Positions 24,540 to 33,070 of a stretch of DNA of 64,000 nt are shown piece after piece. Location of the stretch: positions 434,001 to 498,000 of the forward strand of contig NZ_JAODPB010000001.1 of assembly GCF_025770735.1 (NCBI RefSeq). Direction: 5' to 3'. The position numbers and the translations under genes were made by a program. Position 1 is the stretch's first letter, and every line of letters starts with the position of its first letter. Origin of the DNA: Shouchella tritolerans (lineage in GTDB: Bacteria; Bacillota; Bacilli; Bacillales; Bacillaceae_D). The notes under the pieces were generated by a model that saw only the letters and a program-made list of their open reading frames with translations, had not been told where the DNA came from and did not search any database.

Positions 24540-25580
24540 ATGACGAATTCAAAATCCGTTCAAGCTTTGTTCCAACCGTTTTCAATTAAGAATATGACGC
24601 TGTCCAGTCGCATTGTGATGGCGCCGATGACTCGCCAATTTTCACCTGAAGGCGTTCCAGGCCCTGATGTGGCTGCTTATTACCGCCGCAGAGCAGAAAA
24701 CGGAGTCGGACTGATTGTGACCGAGGGTACGGTCATTAACCATCCGGATTCGTCGAATCAGGAAAATGTACCGCACATCTATGGCGAAAAGGCATTAAAC
24801 GGCTGGGCAAACGTAGTAGCTGAGGTACACAAAGCCGGTGGGCGGATCATACCGCAGATTTGGCATATGGGGGCTCGCGGCCATGTCGGTGACTATACGG
24901 AAAAAGATGTCGCCGCCATAGTGGATGCTTTTGCGCAAGCGGCATCCGAAGCGAAGCGGATCGGCTTTGACGGAATCGAACTGCACGGCGCGCACCAATA
25001 TTTGATTGACCAGTTTTTCTGGAATAAAACCAATCCACGCACAGATCGTTATGGCGGCGACATGGTGGAACGCACCCGCTTTGCGGTAGAAGTCATCGAA
25101 GCTTGCCGCCGCGCCGTCGGACCGGACTTTCCCATCGTGCTGCGCTTCTCGCAATGGAAGGCCAGTGACTATACGGCCAAATTGGCAACAACCCCGGCTG
25201 AACTGGAGCAGTTTCTGGCCCCGTTAACTGATGCAGGAGTCGATAGTTATCACTGCTCCACTCGTCGCTTCTGGGAGCCCGAATTTGAAGGATCTGACTT
25301 GAATCTTGCCGGTTGGACTAAAAAGCTGACAGGAAAACCAACAATCACCGTGGGTTCAGTTGGGTTGGACAGTGAATTTACGAGTCTCTTCGCCGAAGGA
25401 AAGGGAGCGGGTGTCTCTAACATTAACGGATTGATCGAGAAACTGGAACAGGGGGAATTTGATCTGGTAGCGATCGGTCGGGCATTATTAGCTGACCCTG
25501 CTTGGGCAAGCAAAATCCGCGATGGCCGTTTCGACGAACTGACGCCATTTTCGCCCGACGCGGTGAAAACACTCTACTAA
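24540..25580 (+). CDS. Old yellow enzyme family NADH:flavin oxidoreductase, internally shortened
   Basis: A 346-residue FMN-dependent TIM-barrel reductase. The ATG follows GGAGGTTGT. Family features are RIVMAPMTRQFSPEG, YYRRRAENGVGLIVTEGT, the substrate-binding pair in ELHGAHQYLIDQFFW, RTDRYGG, and the C-terminal FDLVAIGRALLADP. Compared with usual members (about 370-385 residues), the stretch after QIWHMGARGHVG jumps straight to DYTEKDVAAIVDAF, so 35-40 residues of the loop region normally ending in the 'APMTE.DI' segment are missing, in frame. It reduces alpha,beta-unsaturated carbonyls or nitro compounds with NAD(P)H. The shortened loop may alter the active-site lid or inactivate the enzyme. 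Confidence 0.85.
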   Translation: MTNSKSVQALFQPFSIKNMTLSSRIVMAPMTRQFSPEGVPGPDVAAYYRRRAENGVGLIVTEGTVINHPDSSNQENVPHIYGEKALNGWANVVAEVHKAGGRIIPQIWHMGARGHVGDYTEKDVAAIVDAFAQAASEAKRIGFDGIELHGAHQYLIDQFFWNKTNPRTDRYGGDMVERTRFAVEVIEACRRAVGPDFPIVLRFSQWKASDYTAKLATTPAELEQFLAPLTDAGVDSYHCSTRRFWEPEFEGSDLNLAGWTKKLTGKPTITVGSVGLDSEFTSLFAEGKGAGVSNINGLIEKLEQGEFDLVAIGRALLADPAWASKIRDGRFDELTPFSPDAVKTLY

Positions 25581-25592
25581 ATAAAAGAAGTT

Positions 25593-25826
25593 TTGCGAGA
25601 GGTGGAGGAAATCGATGATGTGTTAATTTTTGGCAGTGGAGCTGTGGGGCAGGAAAAGCGCGGATCGGATATTGACTTAGCCCTTATCGGCAAAAACTTG
25701 AGTTCAAAGTCACAAGACATTCCTTATTTTGTCGATGTGCTTCATTACAATCCATTCGAAAACGAACAATTGAAAGCTCATATAGATAAAGAAGGAAAGC
25801 CTTTGTTTTATCCTGTGAATCATTAA
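25593..25826 (+). CDS. Minimal nucleotidyltransferase-domain protein, probably lacking its start
   Basis: The frame is open from just after the oxidoreductase stop (25578) and encodes a nucleotidyltransferase fold: a first helix, LIFGSGAVGQEKRGSDIDLA with the GS...SDID metal-binding motif, and a C-terminal YFVDVLHYNPFENEQLKAHI, common in MNT/MntA-type antitoxins. Family members are about 95-105 residues; here at most 82 are possible. No ribosome site or ATG is visible; TTG at 25593 is the only candidate. The partner HEPN gene is absent. It is probably a remnant joined to the end of the oxidoreductase gene, though translation by coupling cannot be excluded. Confidence 0.55.
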   Translation: MREVEEIDDVLIFGSGAVGQEKRGSDIDLALIGKNLSSKSQDIPYFVDVLHYNPFENEQLKAHIDKEGKPLFYPVNH

Positions 25827-25830
25827 AGAA

Positions 25831-25853
25831 AAGCAGCCCCGGCTGCTTTTTTT
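25831..25853 (+). terminator. Terminator after the nucleotidyltransferase remnant
   Basis: AAGCAGCC (25831-25838) and GGCTGCTT (25841-25848) followed by TTTTTTG. Confidence 0.85.
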
Positions 25854-26030
25854 GTTTTCCTGCATGGAAGTGTTAGAAGCAGCAGCCTTTGTTTCGCCTA
25901 TGTAAGCCTTGGTACAAATTAGGGAGATCCTCGTAAAATTTCAAACATATGGATGGAAATCTAGGCTTGGCCTGTATAACAAGCAAACGACTTGGCACAC
26001 TAACGATATGAATATCCGGAGGAGCCCTTT

Positions 26031-27455
26031 ATGGATGTGTTTGGTGCCGATTATGAACAAAATAAGGAAAGGCTGATCAAGGAAATAGGCGATCAAGCCG
26101 ATTTGACGATTAAATATGCGTACGCAACTTCATTGGAAAAGCAGTTGACCTTTTTTTATTTCGGCGAAGCGGACGCGCAAAGAATGGAGAACTGCCTTCG
26201 CTATCTGAATGGGCTACCAGCCGCTTATTTTAAAAAGATAGGCAGCGAAGAGGAGCGGGCAAAACCGTCGATTAGCTATACGGAGTCGGTAGAAGTTGAT
26301 GTCAAAAAGGCGGCGAAGTCGCTGTATCTGGATCGGGTTGTCTTGCTGTTGGAGGGCGTTCCGTTTGCGTATGTGTTGCAGTTAAAAAAGGGAATGAACC
26401 GCAATGTGGAAAAGCCGACGATTGAGCCGGTTATCCGCGGCCCGAAAGTATCGTTTATTGAAGATCTGAACGCAAACATTGCCTTAGTACGCCAGTATGG
26501 CGATGACGAAAACCTCATTGTCGCTGAACATGTCGTCCATTATAAAAACAAACAAAAGACGATCCGTTACATTTACCATAAAGAAAAAACAGAGCCTGCT
26601 GTTGTCGACGAAGTGGCTGAGCGCCTGAAGGGCATTAAACACGCCAATATTGAGGATTCTGGCAAAGTTGAAAGTTTTTTGGACAACTCGCCTTTGTACT
26701 CGCCATTTCCGCAAATCCAGACAACGGAGCGTGTTGACCGGATTTTAGGAGGCATGGAAGAAGGGCGCGTCGCCATCTTCGTCGACGGCTCGCCGTTTGC
26801 GATTATGGTGCCAACCACATTTGAACAGCAACTGCAAGCGGCGGACGATTATTATGAGCGCTGGATGATCAGCTCCCTAATTCGCGTACTCCGTTACATA
26901 GCTCTATTCATTACGTTATTTGTCGCACCTGTTTACATCGCGCTTGTCTCTTTCCATCAAGGGCTCATACCGGACGAATTGTCGCTCACGATCATGAATA
27001 CACGCATGAACGTGCCATTTCCAGCGGCTGGCGAGGTCATCGTCATGACGCTCTTTATTGAATTATTGCGTGAGGCGAGTATCCGGTTGCCTTCTCCCCT
27101 TGGGCAGACAATCGGCCTTGTTGGCGGCGTTGTCGTTGGTCAAGCTGTTGTTGAGGCCCATATCGTCAGCTCGATCATGGTGATCATCATAGCGCTGACG
27201 GCGATTTCGTCTTTTGCTGTGCCAATGTATAACTTAAGCTTGTCTTTTCGGTTTCTTAGCTTTATCGCCATCGTCTTTGCCTCAACGTTTGGGTTGTTTG
27301 GCGTCGTTTGTTTTTTTATTTTGCTTACCACCCATTTAGCAAGCTTGCACAACTATGGCGTCCATTATTTTTCGCTCAAGTTTTCATTGAAAAAGCATGG
27401 CATTTACGATGCCATCCTCCGTTTGCCGACTGTACTGAAGGATAAGAAGGGGTGA
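26031..27455 (+). CDS. Spore germination receptor subunit A (GerA family)
   Basis: A 474-residue GerAA/GerBA/GerKA-type protein. A soluble N-terminal part (about residues 1-270, with the family motif GRVAIFVDGSPFAIMVPT) is followed by about five membrane segments, including ITLFVAPVYIALVSFHQGLIP and the conserved LRLPSPLGQTIG-like RLPSPLGQTIGLVGGVVVGQ. The ATG follows CGGAGGAG. With the B and C genes it forms a germinant receptor in the spore inner membrane. The operon order is A-B-C, with 7 bp between A and B. Which nutrient it senses cannot be read from sequence. Confidence 0.92.
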   Translation: MDVFGADYEQNKERLIKEIGDQADLTIKYAYATSLEKQLTFFYFGEADAQRMENCLRYLNGLPAAYFKKIGSEEERAKPSISYTESVEVDVKKAAKSLYLDRVVLLLEGVPFAYVLQLKKGMNRNVEKPTIEPVIRGPKVSFIEDLNANIALVRQYGDDENLIVAEHVVHYKNKQKTIRYIYHKEKTEPAVVDEVAERLKGIKHANIEDSGKVESFLDNSPLYSPFPQIQTTERVDRILGGMEEGRVAIFVDGSPFAIMVPTTFEQQLQAADDYYERWMISSLIRVLRYIALFITLFVAPVYIALVSFHQGLIPDELSLTIMNTRMNVPFPAAGEVIVMTLFIELLREASIRLPSPLGQTIGLVGGVVVGQAVVEAHIVSSIMVIIIALTAISSFAVPMYNLSLSFRFLSFIAIVFASTFGLFGVVCFFILLTTHLASLHNYGVHYFSLKFSLKKHGIYDAILRLPTVLKDKKG

Positions 27456-27462
27456 GTCACGC

Positions 27463-28566
27463 ATGGCTAAGACAACTGTTTATACGCAGAAGACGCTGAC
27501 CAACTTCCAGTTTGCGGCAATGATGATGACGGCGCTTATTGGCGTTGGCGTATTAAACTTGCCGCGGACGATGTCCGTTAACTTAAATACGGCCGATGGG
27601 TGGATTTCGATTTTTTTGGCCGGTACAGCAGTAAGCCTTATTTTTTTATTTAATGCCTTTGCCTACAAGGCCCATCGTATTGACTCAATTGATGTTTATA
27701 TGGAAAAAGCGTTCGGCAAGTGGGCAAGTATGTTTCTCTGCTTCGTGATTGCGATTTACTTTCTCGTCGAGTCAAGTTGGCAAGCCGTGGCCATGAGCGA
27801 AATGGTCCGCTATTTTCTCCTGGAAGAGACGCCCTATTATGTCGTGATTGCGATGATTGTCATACTGAGCGTGTATGCCGTCTATTATCCATTTGCAACG
27901 ATTGTGCGCATTTGCTTCTTTTTTCTGCCGATTTCACTTATCGTGCTCTTATTCATTCTTGGGCTTAGTGCAGAAGAAGTCGACGTGTATCGCCTGCGCC
28001 CTGTTGCTCCGGAAGGGTTTTGGCCGATCCTTGCTAATGTAAAAGAGGCGCTCCAAGCTTTTCAAGGCGCTGAAATCATGTTGATCATATTCGCTTTTCT
28101 TAGACCAGGCACAAAACCGAAAAAAAGCGGTGTGCTGGCGATTTCAACGATAACGGTAGTTTATGTGTTGATTTATGGGATTGTGGTTTCCTCGTTAGGA
28201 GTTGCTGAAGTGCAAACACTTGTGTGGCCGACGATTGCCTTGACACAGGCTGCAGAAAGTGGAGCGTTTTTTGCTGGACGCTTAAATTCGTTGCTGATTA
28301 CAACGTGGACGGTGCAATTTTTTACAACTGTTGTCATTTCCTTGTTTGCCGCAGTCCACTTGCTCGATAAAATATTGCCGATCCGCCGCGGTTACTTGTT
28401 GCTTGTATGCGCTGTTCTCGTGTTCGTGGTCGGAGTGCTGCCGCAAACGTTCTACCATATTACAATGATAAGCAAGTGGGAACAGTATGCTTTTTTGACT
28501 ATTTTTACGGTACTGCCGTTTCTTTGTTACCTCACTGTTGCGATTAAAAAGAAGGTGAGGGCATGA
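27463..28566 (+). CDS. Spore germination receptor subunit B (GerB family permease-like)
   Basis: A 367-residue membrane protein with about ten transmembrane segments, from the endospore germination permease branch of the APC superfamily. The start (TNFQFAAMMMTALIGVGVLNLPR) carries the family's TM1 glycine-rich ligand-site break, and the later YPFATIVRICFFFLPI is also typical. It binds the germinant within the membrane bundle. Its end overlaps the start of the C-subunit gene by four bases (ATGA), showing coupled translation. Confidence 0.92.
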   Translation: MAKTTVYTQKTLTNFQFAAMMMTALIGVGVLNLPRTMSVNLNTADGWISIFLAGTAVSLIFLFNAFAYKAHRIDSIDVYMEKAFGKWASMFLCFVIAIYFLVESSWQAVAMSEMVRYFLLEETPYYVVIAMIVILSVYAVYYPFATIVRICFFFLPISLIVLLFILGLSAEEVDVYRLRPVAPEGFWPILANVKEALQAFQGAEIMLIIFAFLRPGTKPKKSGVLAISTITVVYVLIYGIVVSSLGVAEVQTLVWPTIALTQAAESGAFFAGRLNSLLITTWTVQFFTTVVISLFAAVHLLDKILPIRRGYLLLVCAVLVFVVGVLPQTFYHITMISKWEQYAFLTIFTVLPFLCYLTVAIKKKVRA

Positions 28567-29687
28567 AATTTAAGATTATCGCGCTACTTTGCAGTGTGCT
28601 GCTGCTCACAGGTTGCTGGGACCACACGAATATTGAAGACTACTCACTCGTCATGGGCATTGGGCTTGGGATTGACGCAGAGGAAAAGGAAAAGGTCGGC
28701 ATGCTGACGCAACTGTACATGCCTGTAGCTGACGACCAAGGCGTTGCCGAGCTCTCTTTTCGGAATCTCTACACGAAAGGAGCAACGGTCTTAGACGCCA
28801 CCCGCGAGCTGGAGCTAATTGATCAAGGCATACTAAGCGACCATCAACTCGTGCTCGTCTTTCATCAGGATGCGTTAAAAAAATGGCGGGCAGAAGAGCT
28901 GATTAACCAAAAAATCCGCGACGAGCGAGCGAGAAGGGGCATTCGTGTATTTGTAACAGAGGTACCGTTGCAAACACTGTTTAAGTATCCAACGGAAGCG
29001 AAAGTAGCACCTACATCGCAAATGTTAGATGCTCTCGCGCAAAACATCGACCGCTCGACGAAAGTACTGCCACCAGTCACGCTTGGGACGTTGTCTGATA
29101 ACATTAATCGTGGCTACACGATTATATTGCCAAAAGTGACAATTAAAGATGGAAACCTAGAGTTAGACGGAGGCCAGATTTTAAAGAAAGGCGTCCACCT
29201 AGCCAATGCGCTTTCCCCTGACCAAATTACAAGCTTAAACTGGTTTACAGGCGATATAAAAGCTGGCGTTGTTCAGACGGAAATAGATGGTTACCGAGTC
29301 GTATATGAAGTATTAAGCGCCGAGTTGAATTCTGTCAAAACCACCATTGAAGACGGCAAACTTGTGATGGACATTGATGTCCAATCAGATGGACGCCTAG
29401 CGGAAAACTGGGATCCGCAAGAAAATACGTACGACCCAAATTATTTAAAGAAACTTGAAGGGTTATTTGAAAAAACGGTAGAAACGCAAGTCGACCAATT
29501 CGTTAACGACATGCAAACAAAATACGAGGCAGCTCCCTTTAAGCTTGTTAAATATGTACGTGTCCAGCAATACCCATTTTGGAAAAAGAATAAAGACAAC
29601 TGGGATGAAGTCTTTTCCGAGGCGACGGTCCGCTATCATGTTGATTTGACGATTACTGACTTTGGCATAAGGGGGAAAAGGCAATAG
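28563..29687 (+). CDS. Spore germination receptor subunit C (Ger(x)C lipoprotein)
   Basis: A 374-residue lipoprotein. The signal peptide ends in the lipobox LLTGC (Cys18), immediately followed by WDHTNIEDYSLVMGIGLG, which is the hallmark start of GerC proteins. The three-domain GerC body follows, with an FWKKNKDNWDEVF segment near the end. It is anchored on the outer face of the spore inner membrane and needed for receptor assembly. It is the last gene of the operon, followed by a 10-bp inverted repeat. Confidence 0.92.
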   Translation: MKFKIIALLCSVLLLTGCWDHTNIEDYSLVMGIGLGIDAEEKEKVGMLTQLYMPVADDQGVAELSFRNLYTKGATVLDATRELELIDQGILSDHQLVLVFHQDALKKWRAEELINQKIRDERARRGIRVFVTEVPLQTLFKYPTEAKVAPTSQMLDALAQNIDRSTKVLPPVTLGTLSDNINRGYTIILPKVTIKDGNLELDGGQILKKGVHLANALSPDQITSLNWFTGDIKAGVVQTEIDGYRVVYEVLSAELNSVKTTIEDGKLVMDIDVQSDGRLAENWDPQENTYDPNYLKKLEGLFEKTVETQVDQFVNDMQTKYEAAPFKLVKYVRVQQYPFWKKNKDNWDEVFSEATVRYHVDLTITDFGIRGKRQ

Positions 29688-29695
29688 GAGAAGCA

Positions 29696-29721
29696 GCGAA
29701 CAGCTTTACGGAGCTGTTCGC
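29696..29721 (+). terminator. Hairpin after the germination operon
   Basis: Perfect 10-bp arms GCGAACAGCT and AGCTGTTCGC with a 6-base loop. The following bases CATTTGCGC are not a T-run, so termination may be partial. Confidence 0.6.
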
Positions 29722-29767
29722 CATTTGCGCTTGCGCGACAGCCGTTTTTGCGTTACTCTAAAACTAG

Positions 29768-29782
29768 AACGAACGTCCGGTT
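29768..29782. promoter_or_regulatory. Operator before the TetR gene at 29800
   Basis: AACGAACGTCCGGTT. Its reverse complement AACCGGACGTTCGTT closely matches the site at 30429 upstream of the GNAT gene (AACCGGACGGTCAGTT). Two related sites flanking one TetR gene point to autoregulation. Confidence 0.6.
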
Positions 29783-29799
29783 TTTTAGGAGGGTCAGCA

Positions 29800-30396
29800 G
29801 TGGACCAAGCGCAAAGAAAAGGAGAAAAAACAAAACAATTTATCGCAGAACAAGCAAAAGCGTTGTTTGAGCAAAAGGGCTACGCAGCGACTTCGATGGA
29901 AGACATCCGCAGCGCGACCAACATGAGCAAAGGCAGCATTTATTATCATTTTAAAAGCAAGGAAGACTTGTATCTTTTTACGGTTGAAGAAGCCAATAAA
30001 GCATGGATTCGCAACTGGCACGAACAAACGCGTGCAGCCGCAACAGCAACAGAAAAACTTTATCAATTGGCGCGCTGTTATGCGACCGACATGCATTCAT
30101 CCCTTGCGCAAACTGTACCCGAATACATTGCTTCTGAAAATGTACAAGGTCAAAAGCAGGAAAAACTGGCTGATTTAATCGAGCCAGAATATGATGTTTG
30201 CCGCCGTGTCATCGAGGAAGGGATTGAACGAGGAGAATGGAACCCAGACCAACCAGCAACTGAATTAGCGTTTATTCTGTATAGTACACTAACCGGCCTG
30301 TCCATTACGCAATTTTTAGGCCATGATGTCGACCAATTTTACCGCTTTTATGACAGTGCAATTGCTGTATTTTTACAAGGCATTGCTAAGCCATGA
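29800..30396 (+). CDS. TetR-family regulator
   Basis: A 198-residue TetR-type repressor starting at the GTG at 29800, 6 bp after AGGAGGG; the longer reading has no family match. The helix-turn-helix lies at about residues 10-55 (KGYAATSMEDIRSATNMSKG, then SIYYHFKSKEDLYLF). The C-terminal ligand domain ends ILYSTLTGLSITQFLGHD. Related operator sequences lie before this gene and before the GNAT gene 76 bp downstream, so it probably controls both. The inducing compound is unknown. Confidence 0.85.
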   Translation: MDQAQRKGEKTKQFIAEQAKALFEQKGYAATSMEDIRSATNMSKGSIYYHFKSKEDLYLFTVEEANKAWIRNWHEQTRAAATATEKLYQLARCYATDMHSSLAQTVPEYIASENVQGQKQEKLADLIEPEYDVCRRVIEEGIERGEWNPDQPATELAFILYSTLTGLSITQFLGHDVDQFYRFYDSAIAVFLQGIAKP

Positions 30397-30428
30397 TCCC
30401 ATTTGGGGTCTTTCTATAACTAAAAATA

Positions 30429-30444
30429 AACCGGACGGTCAGTT
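30429..30444. promoter_or_regulatory. Operator before the GNAT gene
   Basis: AACCGGACGGTCAGTT, related to the site at 29768, lies 28 bp upstream of the acetyltransferase start in the gap after the TetR gene. Confidence 0.6.
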
Positions 30445-30472
30445 TTATTTAATAAGGAAAGGATGATCAACT

Positions 30473-31294
30473 ATGCAACGTGTTCCAACAGCGCGGTATC
30501 CCGAAATCGGCTCGCTTTTTGCCCACATGTCCCACCAACCGATTGTCAAATCGATATTAGCTGGCAATACGAAAGGAGAAGTTTACAGTGATTGCACGCT
30601 CACCCCTAAATCAAGCATGATCAATGGCATGGGCTTTGAAATCCTCGTCGCAGGTGACGCAGGCAACACGCGCTTTAACCAAGAAGCTGCAAACTACGTT
30701 GCCGACAAAGTGGTGCCAATCGCGAAAAAAGCAGGAGCACCACACGTAACGATCTATCCGGAAACAGACGTATGGGCTCACATGTTCCAGAAGAAACTAG
30801 GAGAAATGGGGAAACAGGCAGACAAGAAAAGCAAACGTTTCTATACTTTAGAGCGACAGCAGTTTAAAAAGGACAATAAAGAACTACCTAATCACGCAAC
30901 TTTAACTGCAATTAACGCCAGCGTGCTAAAAGACGAAACGCTGCTAAACCGCGAATACTTGCGGCAATGGATCGATTCTTCTTGGACATCGGTAGAATCG
31001 TTTCTTAAAAAAGGAATCGGCTACTGTGTCATCGAAGGCGATGTGATTGTCCATTGGTGCCTCGCCGTCTTTGCGGCAGACAGGAAACTTGAATTTGCCC
31101 TTATGACAGTAGCTGGTTACGAAGGCAAAGGCTATGCAAAAGCAGGCGCAAGCGCATGCATGGAAAAAGCGCTTAGCATGGGCAAACAACCGCTCTGGAA
31201 TTGTAATAAAGACAACGGAGCATCGATTGCTGTCGCAAAAAGCTTGGGCTTTAAACAGCAACTTGATTACGAAGTTTTGGAAATCAGGTTATAA
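30473..31294 (+). CDS. GNAT-family N-acetyltransferase (GNAT_acetyltran type)
   Basis: A 273-residue two-part acetyltransferase. The N-terminal half resembles the cap domain of the GNAT_acetyltran family (ARYPEIGSLFAHMSHQP). The C-terminal half carries the GNAT fold, with the acetyl-CoA-binding region VAGYEGKGYAKAGASACME (equivalent to Q/RxxGxG/A) and the strand-helix NKDNGASIAVAKSLGF. The ATG follows GGAAAGGATG. It is transcribed after the TetR gene and preceded by a likely TetR operator, suggesting inducible modification of a toxic amine or other small molecule. The substrate is unknown. Confidence 0.8.
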   Translation: MQRVPTARYPEIGSLFAHMSHQPIVKSILAGNTKGEVYSDCTLTPKSSMINGMGFEILVAGDAGNTRFNQEAANYVADKVVPIAKKAGAPHVTIYPETDVWAHMFQKKLGEMGKQADKKSKRFYTLERQQFKKDNKELPNHATLTAINASVLKDETLLNREYLRQWIDSSWTSVESFLKKGIGYCVIEGDVIVHWCLAVFAADRKLEFALMTVAGYEGKGYAKAGASACMEKALSMGKQPLWNCNKDNGASIAVAKSLGFKQQLDYEVLEIRL

Positions 31295-31483
31295 GAAGGG
31301 GAGAGGAAGTCCAAACTAGCTATGTTTTAAGAGGACCATATAAAAAAGCTTGTTTTCCCTATTATTCTACAAAGTGCGACAGAAACAGCCAATTGAATGA
31401 TGTTGGGAAATATCCAAATTCCTTACAATACGAGAAAATTCCATTTATAATAGAAAGCAACATACTTGGTTTGGGGTGATCGG

Positions 31484-32584
31484 ATGTCTACGGTAGTGCA
31501 GGCGGAAAAAGCGGGGGCGAAAATCGTTGACTGGTATAGTTGCATTATTTCGCGGTCAATCGACCAAGCGATTCTCCTCAAAGAACAAGCCAGCGCCCTC
31601 GTAAAAAACATGGAGCCGAATGACAAGATTTTAGCGTACTATTCATTAGTCGAATTCCGCCATGAAATGCTGCTCAGACAAAACGCAGGAATGGAAGAAG
31701 AAGAACGATTTGCGAAAATTGAACCCATCCTAGAGGATACAGTCGACCATTTACTCAAGTACCTCTATTATTTCATCAGCGGGCAAAATGAATACATCAA
31801 TGAACGTTACAAATCCGCGATCAAACTGTTTAGGAAAGCAGAGCGTTTATTAGAGTATGTCGACGACGACGCAGAAGAGGCCGAATTTTATTATTATGCT
31901 GGAGCCGTTTGTTACCGACTAAACCAATACCCTTTTGCGGTTTCATATACCGAGCAAGCCAAAACGATCTTTGACCGTCTTGGATATGTGGAAAAGGCGA
32001 TTAACTGTCAAATTATAATGGCGGGTATTAACTCCGACATCAAAATGTATACAAAAGCGGCTGAAATCTTAAAAGACGCTTTACAACAGGCTCATATGTA
32101 TCCTGAATCAAAAGCGCTTGTTTTCCGTGCCCGCGGACTAAATGCAATACGGAAAATGGAGTGGGAAGAGGCAGAACATTATTTCAAATCTGCCTTAGCG
32201 ATTAAAGAACATCGCCAGTCACCAGTAAGCATGAAAAGCCAGTACAATTTGGCAAACATCTTATTTCGTTTACAGAGAGATTTGGAAGCGCGGGAATTTT
32301 TTAAAAAAGCGGAAGTAGGCATTCATTATTATAGAAATATAGAATACTCGGCGCGGTCTTTAGTCACAAAAGGGCTTTATATTGAAAAAGGAAATTTGGC
32401 ATTAGTCAATAAGGGCATCGATCTTCTAAGAGAACACTCTTTAGAGTTTGAAATTGCTGAAGTGGCTGAAGAGACGTCTGCTTACCTTGAAAAAGCAGGA
32501 AAATCACAAGAAGCATTGAAGTATATGAAAGTCGCTTACGAAGCGAGGTTAAAACAAAATGCACTGGGGGTTGATCAAGCATGA
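31484..32584 (+). CDS. Rap-family regulator (aspartate phosphatase / TPR protein)
   Basis: A 366-residue all-helical protein starting at the ATG at 31484 after GGGGTGATC. The N-terminal helix bundle (WYSCIISRSIDQAI, then YYSLVEFRHEML) and the following six or so tetratricopeptide repeats (for example AEFYYYAGAVCYRLNQYPFA and WEEAEHYFKSALAIKEHR) match the Rap family. Rap proteins dephosphorylate Spo0F or block response regulators such as ComA, and are inhibited by an imported Phr pentapeptide. The stop overlaps the start of phr by four bases (ATGA). Unusually, a second phr follows. The target regulator cannot be read from sequence. Confidence 0.9.
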   Translation: MSTVVQAEKAGAKIVDWYSCIISRSIDQAILLKEQASALVKNMEPNDKILAYYSLVEFRHEMLLRQNAGMEEEERFAKIEPILEDTVDHLLKYLYYFISGQNEYINERYKSAIKLFRKAERLLEYVDDDAEEAEFYYYAGAVCYRLNQYPFAVSYTEQAKTIFDRLGYVEKAINCQIIMAGINSDIKMYTKAAEILKDALQQAHMYPESKALVFRARGLNAIRKMEWEEAEHYFKSALAIKEHRQSPVSMKSQYNLANILFRLQRDLEAREFFKKAEVGIHYYRNIEYSARSLVTKGLYIEKGNLALVNKGIDLLREHSLEFEIAEVAEETSAYLEKAGKSQEALKYMKVAYEARLKQNALGVDQA

Positions 32585-32697
32585 AAAAACTTCTCTTCAC
32601 TTTAGTGTTGGTGCTTGCCTTTACTGGATTTCAAGGCCTTGCACAGTCAAATGGGAACCCAATTCAACCGCATGATAAAAATGATATTGTGAGCTGA
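32581..32697 (+). CDS. phr: Phr signal-peptide precursor, copy 1
   Basis: A 38-residue pre-peptide overlapping the rap stop codon. MKKLLFTLVLVLAFTGFQG is a signal peptide, followed by a polar tail ending HDKNDIVS. Phr precursors are exported, cut to a pentapeptide, re-imported by Opp and then bind the cognate Rap. The active peptide is normally near or at the C-terminus, so NDIVS or a nearby pentamer is a candidate. It was too short for a standard gene search but has the right place, length and composition. Confidence 0.85.
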   Translation: MKKLLFTLVLVLAFTGFQGLAQSNGNPIQPHDKNDIVS

Positions 32698-32800
32698 TTT
32701 TTTTAGGAAGAGAAAGCCTAAATAGCAAATGCCTGAAGATGCCTGTAGATTGACAGTTTACAACCAAGCAAAACCAAAAATCAATGGGGGTCGGTCAGGA

Positions 32801-32920
32801 ATGAAAAAACTTCTTTTGACTTTAGTCATGGTATTTGCGTTTACTGGATTTCAAGGCCTAACGCAGACAAGTGATGTGAATGTATTCCAACCAGATGATA
32901 AAGCGGATGGTGTTAGTTAA
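32801..32920 (+). CDS. phr: Phr signal-peptide precursor, copy 2
   Basis: A 39-residue precursor, MKKLLLTLVMVFAFTGFQG then a tail ending KADGVS, clearly a duplicate of the phr at 32581: the signal parts are almost identical while the tails differ. The ATG at 32801 follows GGTCAGGA. The upstream 100 bp may hold its own promoter. The candidate pentapeptide ADGVS differs from NDIVS of copy 1, so the copies may give two signals for one Rap, or one may have drifted to a new receptor. Confidence 0.8.
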   Translation: MKKLLLTLVMVFAFTGFQGLTQTSDVNVFQPDDKADGVS

Positions 32921-33037
32921 GAAGCATTTTTTCAATTATAAAACAAAGCTGCCCGTGGAAGCCGTTCTCGCGGCTCCGTTTGTAAGGAAACTGGGAAATT
33001 CACGGTATACTTAGAAAAACAACGCTGCTATAAAAAA

Positions 33038-33067
33038 ACAGATGGCCGGATAGCCATCTGTTTTTTT
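33038..33067. terminator. Bidirectional terminator between phr2 and hag
   Basis: ACAGATGGC (33038-33046) and GCCATCTGT (33053-33061), with seven Ts after it on the plus strand and seven on the minus strand. It ends hag and can also end the rap-phr unit. Confidence 0.9.
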
Positions 33068-33070
33068 GCA

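Noticed and set aside
31338-31400. Short frame reading KKLVFPIILQSATETAN, like the start of a MATE transporter
   Set aside because: Only 17 residues before a stop, no start codon and no further match; too little to call a remnant.
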